A DNA stretch of 64,000 bases from Euryarchaeota archaeon UBA256. Lineage in GTDB: Archaea > Thermoplasmatota > Poseidoniia > Poseidoniales > Poseidoniaceae. The stretch is taken from positions 7,276 through 71,275 of the forward strand of contig DACE01000031.1 in the NCBI GenBank assembly GCA_002494645.1. Direction: 5' to 3'. A program made the position numbers and the translations under genes. This document shows positions 9,401-16,184 of this stretch, piece after piece (within the stretch, counting starts at the first letter, position 1; each line of letters starts with the position of its first letter). Below the pieces are notes generated by a model that searched no databases, was not told where the DNA came from, and was given only the letters and a program-made list of their open reading frames with translations.

Positions 9401-11765
9401 CATTCAAGTGATGTTTGAAAATCTTGGCATGGCTGAAGCGAATGGAACACTCATCGCTCAAACAGTGCAGGGTAACACCATCTTGAATCAAACCTCAATA
9501 TATCTTCCAGCAGGTGACCAAGTAGGAAGTCGAGCCATCATCAACCTCACCATCGTTCCTGTCGATTCAGGTTACCTCGATTTGAGGATTCGTTATGTGA
9601 ACGCAAGTCCTGAACAGGATTTTTCTAATAATTTACAGTCGATGACCCTCATCGTTAACGCCCCGCCAACGCTCTTGGACGCTTATTGCAGTGCTTCTTC
9701 CATCAGCAGAGGCGCCTACACCATCTGTACCATTGAGGCCACCGATGATACCAATGTAACCGCTGCACAATTAGAATGGCAGCTCCTGTCAGGAAATGAA
9801 AGCCTGAATGAGAGCCATTGGAACATGCTGCAAATGGGTGATATCGGGCAGGATAAATGGGAAACTTCTCTGGTCGTTCCTTCGAATTCAACACTCGGGA
9901 ACATCACCCTTCGGGCGACGGTCGTCGACCTGCAAGGGATGAGTGTCACGCGATTATTTGCTAATGTATCGCGAGTCGTTGACGCCCCCGCGGAGTGGTT
10001 TGGACCCCATGCTTCGGGCGTCGATGATACCGCATGGAATAAAGCGTCTCAACTCCCCAACAGGCCGAATCAAGGACTCTATCGCCACCTTGATTCAATG
10101 CTAACCGCTTGCGTTCAAGACGCTGATTACAACGTAGACCAGCCTCTACCGCTCATGTTGTCATCACGAGGGAGCATCAGCAACGTAAGTTATGCACCCC
10201 AAACTGTACCGAACCTGTATTGCTACACGGCGCAATTCTCTCTTGAAGAAGGAAGTGGTTTAGAGGACGTTGAATTCCAAGTTCGCACTACAGATGGAAG
10301 CCTCTTATTGCAGCGGACATTGAGAGTGAATGACCGTTCACCAGTCCTCTCTATGCATCTTGAAGACAGTGACGGAACCCCGCTTGACCGAGTTGTTGGA
10401 AACGGTAATGAATACGTAGTCATCGGCGTCAGCGACATTGATGACCCTCAAACGGCATTTGTTGGCGACCTCAGTGTACAGTGGCCAGGGGGCCAAAGCA
10501 TCCAGCTTCCTCTCGACATTCAAGTCGGACAATCCAGAGCAGTCATTCAACTCAACCAAGTGGTCTCAACCCTTGAGGCGGGAGAGTTAGCACTCCAAGT
10601 CAACGGGATTGGTCAAAACGCTGCTACCGCATCAGCAAGTTTGACCTTGCCCTTTATTCTCACACCACCCGATGTTCGTTTCATTGAGGCTTGTGACGCT
10701 TATGGGCCCGTAGAGGCCATGACATTCGGACAAACTGCCACCCTATTGGTCGGCGTTACCAGTGACCGCCCGCTCGCCAGCGTCACAGCACAATTGACAC
10801 AGATCGGTTGGGCCGTGAGTGCTCCCTCGGTTGAGACACCTGTATGGGATGAAGCAGATATTCCTGAAGCATGCAATACATCATCGCACGGCGAGGATGT
10901 TATTTGGTTCATGTTCAGATTAAAACTTGACAATTCCCTTACCGATGGTGAAGGCAACGTGCTTGTTTCCGTGCGCGACGTTGAAGGATTGGTCAAATCC
11001 GTAACCATCGATATGATGTTCCAACACGCACCGACCTTCATTGAGAATGTAGAAACATCCTCAGCAGTGCCTCTTGAGGACCTTTATCTCAACGCCACCA
11101 TCACGGACTTGGACGGTCTCCACCGAGTCACCTGTTCCTTCCAACTCTACGACCAATCTGGCGTCCTACTTACGCAATCGGTGAAAACAGCAGGCGAAGA
11201 TACGCAATTCTCGAATACGCTCCTGTGGCAGTACCCTATACCTGGTGCTTTAGCGAATTCCACGCTGGCTGCGAACATTACATGTGTTGATGAATTACAA
11301 GCCTCCTTCCAGCACCAGGAAGAGTTTGATGTCGGGCCGCTTGATGCGTGCATCACATGCAATACTACCGGTCAGGATTCCCAAGTGGAAACAACGGCAA
11401 CAGGCGGGGAGTCTTTCCTTCCTGTTTTCATCGTCTTCATGGTGCTCATCGTAATCGCCTCAATGGTCATCGTGCGTCGCCAAAACAATCGTGGTCGAGC
11501 CTTTGATTCCGAATGGGGTGAACACGAGGGTGTTGAAGATCATTCCATTGAAGACCTCTTCAATCTAAATGAAGAGGATGACGCTTTGCCAGCCCCATCC
11601 AATGACACAATGCCCGAATACATACCAGAAGGATGGACGCTGGAACAGTATCGCACCTGGATGGAGGGGCCGTGTCCTGAGGGGTGGGGAGAAGAACAAT
11701 GGTTGGACTATGTAGAGACCCATACTCAGTTGCTTGATGAGCACAATGCTTCAACGCAAGAGTGA
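6474..11765 (+). CDS. Giant surface protein: TIGR03790-like domain with PA14 and LamG inserts
   Basis: 1763 residues with an N-terminal signal peptide (1-25) and one C-terminal membrane anchor (about 1648-1669, FLPVFIVFMVLIV) followed by an acidic cytoplasmic tail. Residues about 60-305 match the first half of the TIGR03790 family (YLVTTKGIPLRV, GYASWGSNDG). Residues 373-512 are a PA14 carbohydrate-binding domain (YAEYFDN, GNWTFYLNSDDGSELW). Residues 536-725 are a LamG/concanavalin-like domain (LWFDGSNDYAQV, ATTFAIDDN-like strands). The second half of TIGR03790 returns at about 870-960 (NWGTAYGQSLIADLLEDG, GYVYEPYLTA, VVGDPKMAAY). A CARDB-like and several Ig-like domains follow. A role in binding or degrading polysaccharide or protein at the cell surface is inferred; catalytic residues are not identified. 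Confidence 0.85.
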   Translation: MTTKSAIVAVVLLFCSTLPLTTLTSSENASELEASSSTFFDGFFVGHNEDVWNATPWPTIAVPEGFTYNSVIDYSDVGVLINNLSDESRTIGWAFVAARNISLDRVFIFNESGTPTKETINRDQFETYFATPFLEMLQNRSSASGVNYLVTTKGIPLRVSGGNDKASFDQELALLGGAYNSSIGGNYWIQHDYGPLAGKAMEPFKRSKYGFFLVTRLTGYTVDTALELIERANQSLGQRGEFVLDLATNRNGSGYKFWNDDLYTANTTLNGSMGLPVTFDEESEFLTNVSNVMGYASWGSNDGNWNKNYLPNGGFDTTDSSWQSGSRYWNSSAPTVAVGDSFSWAYQTSTKQGGNGAFEAAIGTACQQDSGDMMQGVYAEYFDNAGVSFSTASMPLLIDRTPDHVRIEPHLSHGSSNNPYSGLDNRFKQDWGARFSGLIDVPDSGNWTFYLNSDDGSELWMNGASLIQNYGSHGMREYSAVVNLSSGMHDFRIEFFQGGGPHGLILSWEGPNTSKSSIPASAFYVANNDLPEVDALIHSWQFEEATGSQANDSMANGSNFTLNGMDNSNWRSCLDGSCLWFDGSNDYAQVNVDDWVGNFTVSQWVWANTTNQSAYASTFAIDDNAGSNQSFQHMVSGGKWYLHNNQSRSFGDVIAQRWTHLVTVYDGGETRQYMDGVLVNTNTYPNGSFNNIDLYKLGVNRAGSSFFEGKIDNLLIWDRAIDNSSITSLRRSIVDNCSTYSGHGTDVASLETEYPIPSNFTSHAWVIYGYGKRAGDVYGAFDIVVDALDVNGNVLSSNTSASEAFTTSWASETMRFRPHADAVTLRVTFSVDIVPTSTGGSLFVDSAVLRVIRPHMDWVNGSIADTAVSTGGRSFNWGTAYGQSLIADLLEDGVSGVKGYVYEPYLTAVGMPSILHPSYASGYNLAESHAAANRISGWMGVVVGDPKMAAYADIFHDVNIVDVRSDGYVNQGENTTIQVMFENLGMAEANGTLIAQTVQGNTILNQTSIYLPAGDQVGSRAIINLTIVPVDSGYLDLRIRYVNASPEQDFSNNLQSMTLIVNAPPTLLDAYCSASSISRGAYTICTIEATDDTNVTAAQLEWQLLSGNESLNESHWNMLQMGDIGQDKWETSLVVPSNSTLGNITLRATVVDLQGMSVTRLFANVSRVVDAPAEWFGPHASGVDDTAWNKASQLPNRPNQGLYRHLDSMLTACVQDADYNVDQPLPLMLSSRGSISNVSYAPQTVPNLYCYTAQFSLEEGSGLEDVEFQVRTTDGSLLLQRTLRVNDRSPVLSMHLEDSDGTPLDRVVGNGNEYVVIGVSDIDDPQTAFVGDLSVQWPGGQSIQLPLDIQVGQSRAVIQLNQVVSTLEAGELALQVNGIGQNAATASASLTLPFILTPPDVRFIEACDAYGPVEAMTFGQTATLLVGVTSDRPLASVTAQLTQIGWAVSAPSVETPVWDEADIPEACNTSSHGEDVIWFMFRLKLDNSLTDGEGNVLVSVRDVEGLVKSVTIDMMFQHAPTFIENVETSSAVPLEDLYLNATITDLDGLHRVTCSFQLYDQSGVLLTQSVKTAGEDTQFSNTLLWQYPIPGALANSTLAANITCVDELQASFQHQEEFDVGPLDACITCNTTGQDSQVETTATGGESFLPVFIVFMVLIVIASMVIVRRQNNRGRAFDSEWGEHEGVEDHSIEDLFNLNEEDDALPAPSNDTMPEYIPEGWTLEQYRTWMEGPCPEGWGEEQWLDYVETHTQLLDEHNASTQE

Positions 11766-11797
11766 TGAGACCTCGGCATTTGGTAGCATATGTTCCC

Positions 11798-12031
11798 ATG
11801 GCCGTCGGATATGTACTCATCAATGTCAAACCAGGTAGTGAGCAAGCCGTTCACGCGAAAGTAAGTGTTTTGCCTCATGTTTGTGATGCAACGGTGTTGT
11901 TTGGCGACCATGATCTCATCGTGAAGTTGGAGGCCGAGAACTTAGCCACGATTGCAAAAGCAGTTGTTCAACATATTCGGAGCGTCGAGGGGGTTCTCGA
12001 AACCAAGACGCTTGCCGGTGCTGATTTTTAG
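11798..12031 (+). CDS. Stand-alone RAM (Lrp/AsnC ligand-binding) domain protein
   Basis: 77 residues that correspond to only the C-terminal sensor domain of Lrp/AsnC regulators (GYVLINVKPGSEQAV, FGDHDLIVKLEA, VEGVLETKTL). There is no DNA-binding helix-turn-helix. Such stand-alone RAM proteins form oligomers that bind amino acids and may modulate full-length Lrp proteins; one is encoded at 20565-21044. The ATG at 11798 starts exactly at the domain; the frame reaches back to 11762 inside the preceding gene. It lies 32 bases after the giant surface protein gene on the same strand. Confidence 0.8.
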   Translation: MAVGYVLINVKPGSEQAVHAKVSVLPHVCDATVLFGDHDLIVKLEAENLATIAKAVVQHIRSVEGVLETKTLAGADF

Positions 12032-12051
12032 GATTCAAAACCGACTGCTTG

Positions 12052-12066
12052 CGCCCCAATAGGGCG
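12052..12066 (+). terminator. Short stem-loop after the RAM gene
   Basis: CGCCC and GGGCG form a 5-bp stem around a 5-base loop, 20 bases after the RAM stop codon. It is followed by AAAAAGAG, not a T run, so a termination role is only possible. Confidence 0.25.
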
Positions 12067-12130
12067 AAAAAGAGCCTTTGGAAAGGGGGACTGAGCGGCA
12101 TATGTGGCGCAGTATTGCCTTTTTTCGGGA

Positions 12131-12144
12131 AAAGTATTATATGC
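12131..12144 (+). promoter_or_regulatory. Candidate TATA box of the MC1 gene
   Basis: The AT-rich element AAAGTATTATATGC lies 35-48 bases upstream of the MC1 start. With the usual 25-base spacing, transcription would begin near 12163, just ahead of the GGAGG ribosome-binding site at 12166-12170. Confidence 0.45.
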
Positions 12145-12178
12145 TCAATGGGATAAGGGCGAATTGGAGGATATCCAA

Positions 12179-12445
12179 ATGTCAGACGGAAAGAAATACT
12201 TCGTTCTCATGGAGAACGGAAAAGATACGAGCCAAGTATTTGCGAGCAAACAACCCCGTGGTGCGGCCCTCAAGGCTGCAACCCGCGGCCACACGAGCAT
12301 CCGCCTACGAGAGCGTGGCACCAAGCGTGTTCACATCTTCACGGGCAGCATCTCGATGGTGGACAAACCTGCTGGTGGACCAGCTTGGCTCCCAGACAAG
12401 ATCAAGAAGGCCAACGTCAAGAAGCAAGGCATCGAGCACCTTTGA
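12179..12445 (+). CDS. Chromatin protein MC1
   Basis: 88-residue DNA-bending protein of the archaeal MC1 family (about 90 residues in methanogens). The diagnostic blocks are present in order: YFVLMENGKDTSQVFASKQPR, AALKAATRG, IRLRERGTKRVHIF and AWLPDKI. MC1 binds as a monomer and sharply bends DNA, compacting the chromosome in archaea where other histones are scarce. I chose ATG 12179 because GGAGG is 8 bases upstream; a longer frame back to 12104 lacks one. The gene lies 232 bases before the Xer gene and about 1.5 kb from another chromatin-like gene (13995-14468). Confidence 0.92.
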   Translation: MSDGKKYFVLMENGKDTSQVFASKQPRGAALKAATRGHTSIRLRERGTKRVHIFTGSISMVDKPAGGPAWLPDKIKKANVKKQGIEHL

Positions 12446-12498
12446 GTGCTGCCGTGCTTTTGCACCTTCTTCCAACTCTCTGAGTTGTACAACGGCCT

Positions 12499-12520
12499 TA
12501 TGTGCGCTACGGCGCACATA
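12499..12520 (+). terminator. 9-bp perfect hairpin downstream of MC1
   Basis: TATGTGCGC and GCGCACATA form a perfect 9-bp stem with a TACG loop, 54 bases after the MC1 stop. It may end or stabilise the abundant MC1 transcript. No T run follows, so its role is inferred from position. Confidence 0.4.
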
Positions 12521-12648
12521 CGGCCCTCAAATTCATACCCGCTTTCTAACAAGGCACTCTTCTCAGGGGTGGGTTTCACCAAGTCCAACGATGGCTTGAT
12601 AAAGAGAACCCATCATGTGCTGATGTCCTCAGGGACACGGGATGCACA

Positions 12649-12675
12649 CCCGCTTCGGCGGGAGGCGGTGACGCC
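12649..12675 (+). promoter_or_regulatory. Two adjacent tetraloop hairpins covering the xer ribosome-binding site
   Basis: CCCGC-TTCG-GCGGG (12649-12662) is a UUCG tetraloop hairpin. One base later GGCG-GTGA-CGCC (12664-12675) is a hairpin with a GNRA-type GUGA loop. The GGTGA ribosome-binding site of the Xer gene is formed by the last base of this stem and the loop, and the start codon follows 2 bases after the stem. This could regulate translation of the recombinase. Confidence 0.45.
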
Positions 12676-12677
12676 AG

Positions 12678-13766
12678 ATGAGAGAACGAGAAACGCGAAC
12701 GCCACAACCAAAGGCGGCAAAGCCAAGTCAACGTCGCCTTGTTGATAATCGTGAACTCCAACTTCCCGCTCGCTTGACCCACCTGCGACATTTGCCGTGG
12801 ATTGGATGCTATGAGCGCCAATTACAGGCTGAAAACAAATCTGTTAACACACAAAAATCATACTTCTATGGACTTCGCCATTTGATTGAAACGCCACTTC
12901 CCAGCGAAGATATCTTGGATGAAGCCAACTACACTTCAATCTCCATCGAATCCCTTGCTGAACGCATGGAGCCAATGAATGGCCGTCTCGACCTGTGGGC
13001 GCATTCCATCGCAGGACTGCGACCTACAACCTACAACGCCCGGCTTGCTGCGGCACGTCATCTCATTCGTTGGCTGGGATTAACCTGGCCAGACCACCTG
13101 CAGCGTGCCCGAACTGGGAAGCGACTACCTCGTACACTCACTCGACGGGAGCTGACCTCTGTTCTCGAGGCCGCTGCACGAAGCGAAAATCCCGCAACAT
13201 CACTGATGGTCACCATGATGCTGGACACGGGAATGCGGGTGAGCGAAGTCTGTGGGCTCAACCTTGAGGACATTGATTTTGACGATGCCTCGGCTCGAAT
13301 CTTAGGCGGCAAAGGGGATAAAGATCGTATGGTGCTTTTCACCCAGCGGACCATTGAACGATTGACGGCATGGCTTCCTATCCGTGGACTCCTTACCGAC
13401 GCAGAATCTGGCCCCTGTTTCATCAACCGCCGTGGGCGGCGTGTTCAGCCGAGAGGCGTACAACGAATGATGGATGCACTGGCGGGTGAATCAGGGCTTC
13501 CAAAAGGGAAATTAACGCCTCACGTCCTGCGACATAATTTTGCTACAGGGCTACTCGAACGGGGAGCTGACCTCGTCACCATCCAGCGACTCATGGGCCA
13601 CGCAACGATCGCGACGACGCGCGTTTATCTCGAGATCTCAGATCAAACATTGCGAGAGGTCTATCATCGTGCTCAAGCGCTTCGTGAAAACATGGATGAG
13701 GAGCACCTCGCACAGACCCCGCTTGAAGAAACGACGCCTTCAACCAGTTCCAGCGGAATCCGTTGA
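12678..13766 (+). CDS. xerA: Tyrosine recombinase XerA/XerC-D type
   Basis: 362-residue site-specific recombinase. An N-terminal SAM-like core-binding domain (about 38-140) precedes the catalytic domain with all residues in place: R187 (DTGMRVSE), K212 (GGKGDKDR), H282 and R285 (HVLRHNFATG), H308 (LMGHATIATT) and nucleophile Y317. A single chromosomal copy of this type resolves chromosome dimers at dif in archaea. The N-terminal 35 residues are basic and extra. There are no phage or integron genes nearby, so a housekeeping role is the simpler reading. Start ATG 12678 is preceded by GGTGA within a hairpin loop. Confidence 0.9.
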   Translation: MRERETRTPQPKAAKPSQRRLVDNRELQLPARLTHLRHLPWIGCYERQLQAENKSVNTQKSYFYGLRHLIETPLPSEDILDEANYTSISIESLAERMEPMNGRLDLWAHSIAGLRPTTYNARLAAARHLIRWLGLTWPDHLQRARTGKRLPRTLTRRELTSVLEAAARSENPATSLMVTMMLDTGMRVSEVCGLNLEDIDFDDASARILGGKGDKDRMVLFTQRTIERLTAWLPIRGLLTDAESGPCFINRRGRRVQPRGVQRMMDALAGESGLPKGKLTPHVLRHNFATGLLERGADLVTIQRLMGHATIATTRVYLEISDQTLREVYHRAQALRENMDEEHLAQTPLEETTPSTSSSGIR

Positions 13767-13768
13767 AC

Positions 13769-13951
13769 TCATGAAGTTCCTTTTTTCCTCTTGGAAATTC
13801 GCTCAGGTCCGGACCAGCCACGATTGGGATGGATTCCCTGCCCTTGGTGGCCGTCAATCGGACAGTATTTTCCCGAACGGCATCGAGAACAATTTCCTTT
13901 CGGGGGAAGTTCAACATTTTTACGAAGACGACCGTATTTTCGTCTTGGCAT
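13769..13951 (-). CDS. Small basic Cys-rich protein, candidate zinc-binding
   Basis: 60 residues starting MPRRKYGRLRKN, very basic, with three cysteines in CSRCRSGKYC and a following DGHQGQGIH that could supply His ligands. It looks like a small nucleic-acid-binding zinc protein, but I do not recognise the family. Support for coding comes from composition and from position: the stop falls 2 bases from the end of the convergent Xer gene, matching the other 11 convergent pairs in the window, and it follows the HhH/H1-like gene by 43 bases on the same strand. Two other frames are also open here, so the call is tentative. No clear ribosome-binding site. Confidence 0.45.
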   Translation of the reverse strand: MPRRKYGRLRKNVELPPKGNCSRCRSGKYCPIDGHQGQGIHPNRGWSGPERISKRKKGTS

Positions 13952-13994
13952 ATCCAACGCTTTGTCAAGGCAGTCTTCAATTCTAACGGTGGAT

Positions 13995-14468
13995 TCAGCG
14001 CTTTTTGAACCAAGGCATGTCCTTCACCGAGCGTGGGACTTTGATGGTGTCACCCTTTCTGTCGTCTTCTTTTTTGGTTTTTAGAGAGGTGGTTGTCGTT
14101 GTATTTTCAACAACCTTCTCGGCGGCTTTTTGGCTCTTTTCCATCACTTTTTGCGTTGCTTTCTTGCTTGCTGCTTTTGCTTTTTGAGCAGTTTTCTTCG
14201 TTTTAGAAGCCGCTTTCTTGGCGGAGGATTTCGCTTTTTCTTTTGATGATGCAGCCGCTTTTTTGACCGTTGATGCGGCCTTCGCAGCCTTGAGAACGTT
14301 GCTGGCAACTGCAACACTCAGCCCAGCCTTTTGCAATTTACTTGGTGTGGCTTTAGCAACCAGACCGATGCTTGTTAATTTTGCAGCCTTCAACTTCTTG
14401 GCTGTAGCCGCCCCTACGCCAGGGAGGGAAGTGAGGTCATCATTTTTTGAAGTGGCTTTGTCGGTCAT
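13995..14468 (-). CDS. Helix-hairpin-helix protein with histone H1-like Lys/Ala tail
   Basis: 157 residues. Residues about 10-60 hold a helix-hairpin-helix DNA-binding unit (LTSLPGVGAATAKKLKAA) of the Rad51/RNA polymerase alpha-CTD type. The next 60 residues are almost only Lys, Ala, Ser and Thr in KKAAS/AKAAS repeats, like the tail of histone H1 or bacterial Hc1 proteins, and the C-terminus ends VPRSVKDMPWFKKR. A nucleoid-organising role is inferred. I chose ATG 14468, which has GGTGGAG upstream and starts at the folded domain; the frame continues to 14591. MC1, Xer and the small Cys-rich protein lie within 2 kb. Confidence 0.75.
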   Translation of the reverse strand: MTDKATSKNDDLTSLPGVGAATAKKLKAAKLTSIGLVAKATPSKLQKAGLSVAVASNVLKAAKAASTVKKAAASSKEKAKSSAKKAASKTKKTAQKAKAASKKATQKVMEKSQKAAEKVVENTTTTTSLKTKKEDDRKGDTIKVPRSVKDMPWFKKR

Positions 14469-14604
14469 GTCTCCACCGTTTACCCCTTGGCTTACGTATT
14501 CCTTGAACCTTCCTGCCTTCGTGCATGAACTCATGGATGCGGTTTCTTCATCACCGTGATGAACATGGGATGGACAGGACGGATGGGGCATTCGTCCACC
14601 TCAA

Positions 14605-15498
14605 GTGAAACCCATGGAAACGCTTCTTGACCCCGATTTGTCTGTATTAGTTGCCCAAGTGAGGTCTGCGGAGGCTTCGCACACCATGGATACTGAGCAT
14701 TTGCTTCTCCGCGGAAGGCATTTTACAGGACCCAATAAGGTCGTCTATCTCGGGAATGTTGCAACAGCATTACTGGCACAATTACCGCACCCTGATACCC
14801 CACGATTTCTTGAGCCCACTGGATTCAATGAGCAACGTTGGACCATAGAAACGACCAGTGGTGCACTGGAAGTCCGAATTGATTCGAAAGCCTACTGGGC
14901 CTTTGGCTTGGTGACTTCGGGATACCTGAACATCATCACGCTCAAAGGACCTCTGCACCTACGGGCTCGCTTGATTTTTGATACGGTCAGTTCATTGGGC
15001 CATCGCCCGTGGGAATTTTCCCACTGGCGTTCGTTGAACCGCTTCCTGCTGAAGCACGCCCCACAGGTCACGAGTAAAAGCAACGAATTACACTGGAAGA
15101 ACTTGGTTGAGGCTGCGCGCCAGGCACTGTCCGATCAAATCGCAAGTATGGCCTCACGCTCTGAAGAAATTATGAAATTGGGAGAAGAACATGACGGCTT
15201 TGAAGCATGGTGCCTTGCCATTCAAGACGATGTACACATGGCTCAGCAAGCCCTTGCCGAAGATAACGGACCGGGTGTTGAGCGAGCGCTCGCGCGGTTA
15301 GAAGCGAGTCTCATTCAACTTGACCCTCGTCTTGAATCGCCTCATGTTGACGCCCCTATGGAACGCTTCGCAACTGAGCTGGAACTTGGAGGTGGTCTCG
15401 CCGTTAGCGGGGTCATCTCCCCCACTGAATTAGCGCAGGATGAAAGCATTCCATTTGTCGACCTTTCCTCTCCTTCGCCTGAGGAAGAAGAGCAGTAG
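14605..15498 (+). CDS. Hypothetical soluble protein
   Basis: About 297 residues with no recognised domain. The first 150 residues look like a compact alpha/beta domain (WTIETTSGALEVRIDS, GYLNIITLKGPLHLRARL); residues 165-235 form long amphipathic helices (LGEEHDGFEAWCLAIQDDVHMAQQAL) and the tail is acidic. Start is a GTG at 14605 or an ATG at 14614; neither has a strong ribosome-binding site. It lies 50 bases upstream of the Sec61 beta gene on the same strand and so may be cotranscribed with it. Confidence 0.6.
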   Translation: MKPMETLLDPDLSVLVAQVRSAEASHTMDTEHLLLRGRHFTGPNKVVYLGNVATALLAQLPHPDTPRFLEPTGFNEQRWTIETTSGALEVRIDSKAYWAFGLVTSGYLNIITLKGPLHLRARLIFDTVSSLGHRPWEFSHWRSLNRFLLKHAPQVTSKSNELHWKNLVEAARQALSDQIASMASRSEEIMKLGEEHDGFEAWCLAIQDDVHMAQQALAEDNGPGVERALARLEASLIQLDPRLESPHVDAPMERFATELELGGGLAVSGVISPTELAQDESIPFVDLSSPSPEEEEQ

Positions 15499-15548
15499 AC
15501 CGCGCGTCGCGTTCATAAGGGGGAGGGCTCTCGCAGAGAACGGTCCAC

Positions 15549-15740
15549 ATGGCAGCAAAGAAGAAAAACGACGGCAGTGGTATCCAGCAAGCTGCTGGAT
15601 TGATTCGTTATTTCGACGAAGAGTCTGAGGACTCATGGAAGATTACCCCCGGGCAAGTTTACTTTGCGTGTATCTTCCTTTCAGGGTTCTTTTATCTCGT
15701 CAATCAAGGCGTTGTACAAGCCATATGGAACCTTTTCTGA
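15549..15740 (+). CDS. secG: Protein translocase subunit Sec61 beta
   Basis: 63-residue tail-anchored subunit of the archaeal SecYEG/Sec61 channel. AAGLIRYFDEESEDSWKITP is the conserved cytoplasmic segment (family form AGLxRYFDEE) and residues 38-60 form the single membrane helix (VYFACIFLSGFFYLV). Archaeal homologues are 50-60 residues. It ends 2 bases from the stop of the convergent gene. With the signal peptidase at 1112 it serves the many exported proteins encoded here. Confidence 0.88.
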   Translation: MAAKKKNDGSGIQQAAGLIRYFDEESEDSWKITPGQVYFACIFLSGFFYLVNQGVVQAIWNLF

Positions 15741-15742
15741 TT

Positions 15743-16132
15743 TCAGAGAGGTTGGATGAGAATAACGCGTTGGTCGTATTCGGCCATGCATTTTGCAACC
15801 TCAACGGCCGTTGAAAAATTTTCAGTGACGCCGATGACCGTACTGCTGCTTTCACCCTGAACAACCAATTGGTGAGAGAGGCTTTGGAGCGTTTCCTCAT
15901 CAATTCGCTCAAAGACCCAATGCTCGTTTTCGATGCGCACCAACGATGGCACCTCGACAGAGGGTCCCATCGTTTGAACAGAACGCTTTGCACGGGATGT
16001 CAATGATTGAAGGTCTCGAACTGGTTGCCAGATTCGTCGACGAAGTGGCATTCTTACTTTTTTTGTTGATTCAACGCCTGCGCGGAAAGCTCGTGCCATA
16101 AGGGTCCCATCCCTGAAATCCGGAGATTTCAT
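15743..16132 (-). CDS. Hypothetical protein downstream of a polytopic membrane protein
   Basis: About 129 residues from ATG 16132; other possible starts are 16099 and 16231, the last overlapping the upstream gene by 47 bases. The N-terminal 50 residues are basic (TKKVRMPLRRRIWQP); the remainder looks like a small alpha/beta domain (WVFERIDEETLQSLSHQLVV, FSTAVEVAKCMAEYDQRVILI). No known motif. It follows the membrane-protein gene at 16185 on the same strand, so they are probably one unit. Confidence 0.5.
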   Translation of the reverse strand: MKSPDFRDGTLMARAFRAGVESTKKVRMPLRRRIWQPVRDLQSLTSRAKRSVQTMGPSVEVPSLVRIENEHWVFERIDEETLQSLSHQLVVQGESSSTVIGVTENFSTAVEVAKCMAEYDQRVILIQPL

Positions 16133-16184
16133 TTCGTGGCTTCTTTGTTCCGCTAATAAGAACCGCGACGATTGTAATGGTAAT

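Noticed and set aside
12678..13766. Xer as an integrase of a mobile element
   Set aside because: No flanking direct repeats, attachment site in a tRNA, or phage/plasmid genes nearby; a housekeeping Xer is simpler.
13771..13986. 71-residue plus-strand frame right after Xer
   Set aside because: ATG lies 5 bases after the Xer stop without a ribosome-binding site, and the protein is rich in Phe, Trp and His unlike neighbours. Kept only as an alternative to the minus-strand small gene.
13591..14013. 140-residue minus-strand frame spanning the Xer/HhH gap
   Set aside because: It overlaps the Xer catalytic end by 176 bases and the HhH gene end; the second half is antisense to conserved Xer codons. 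The 60-residue frame at 13769-13951 fits the gap better.
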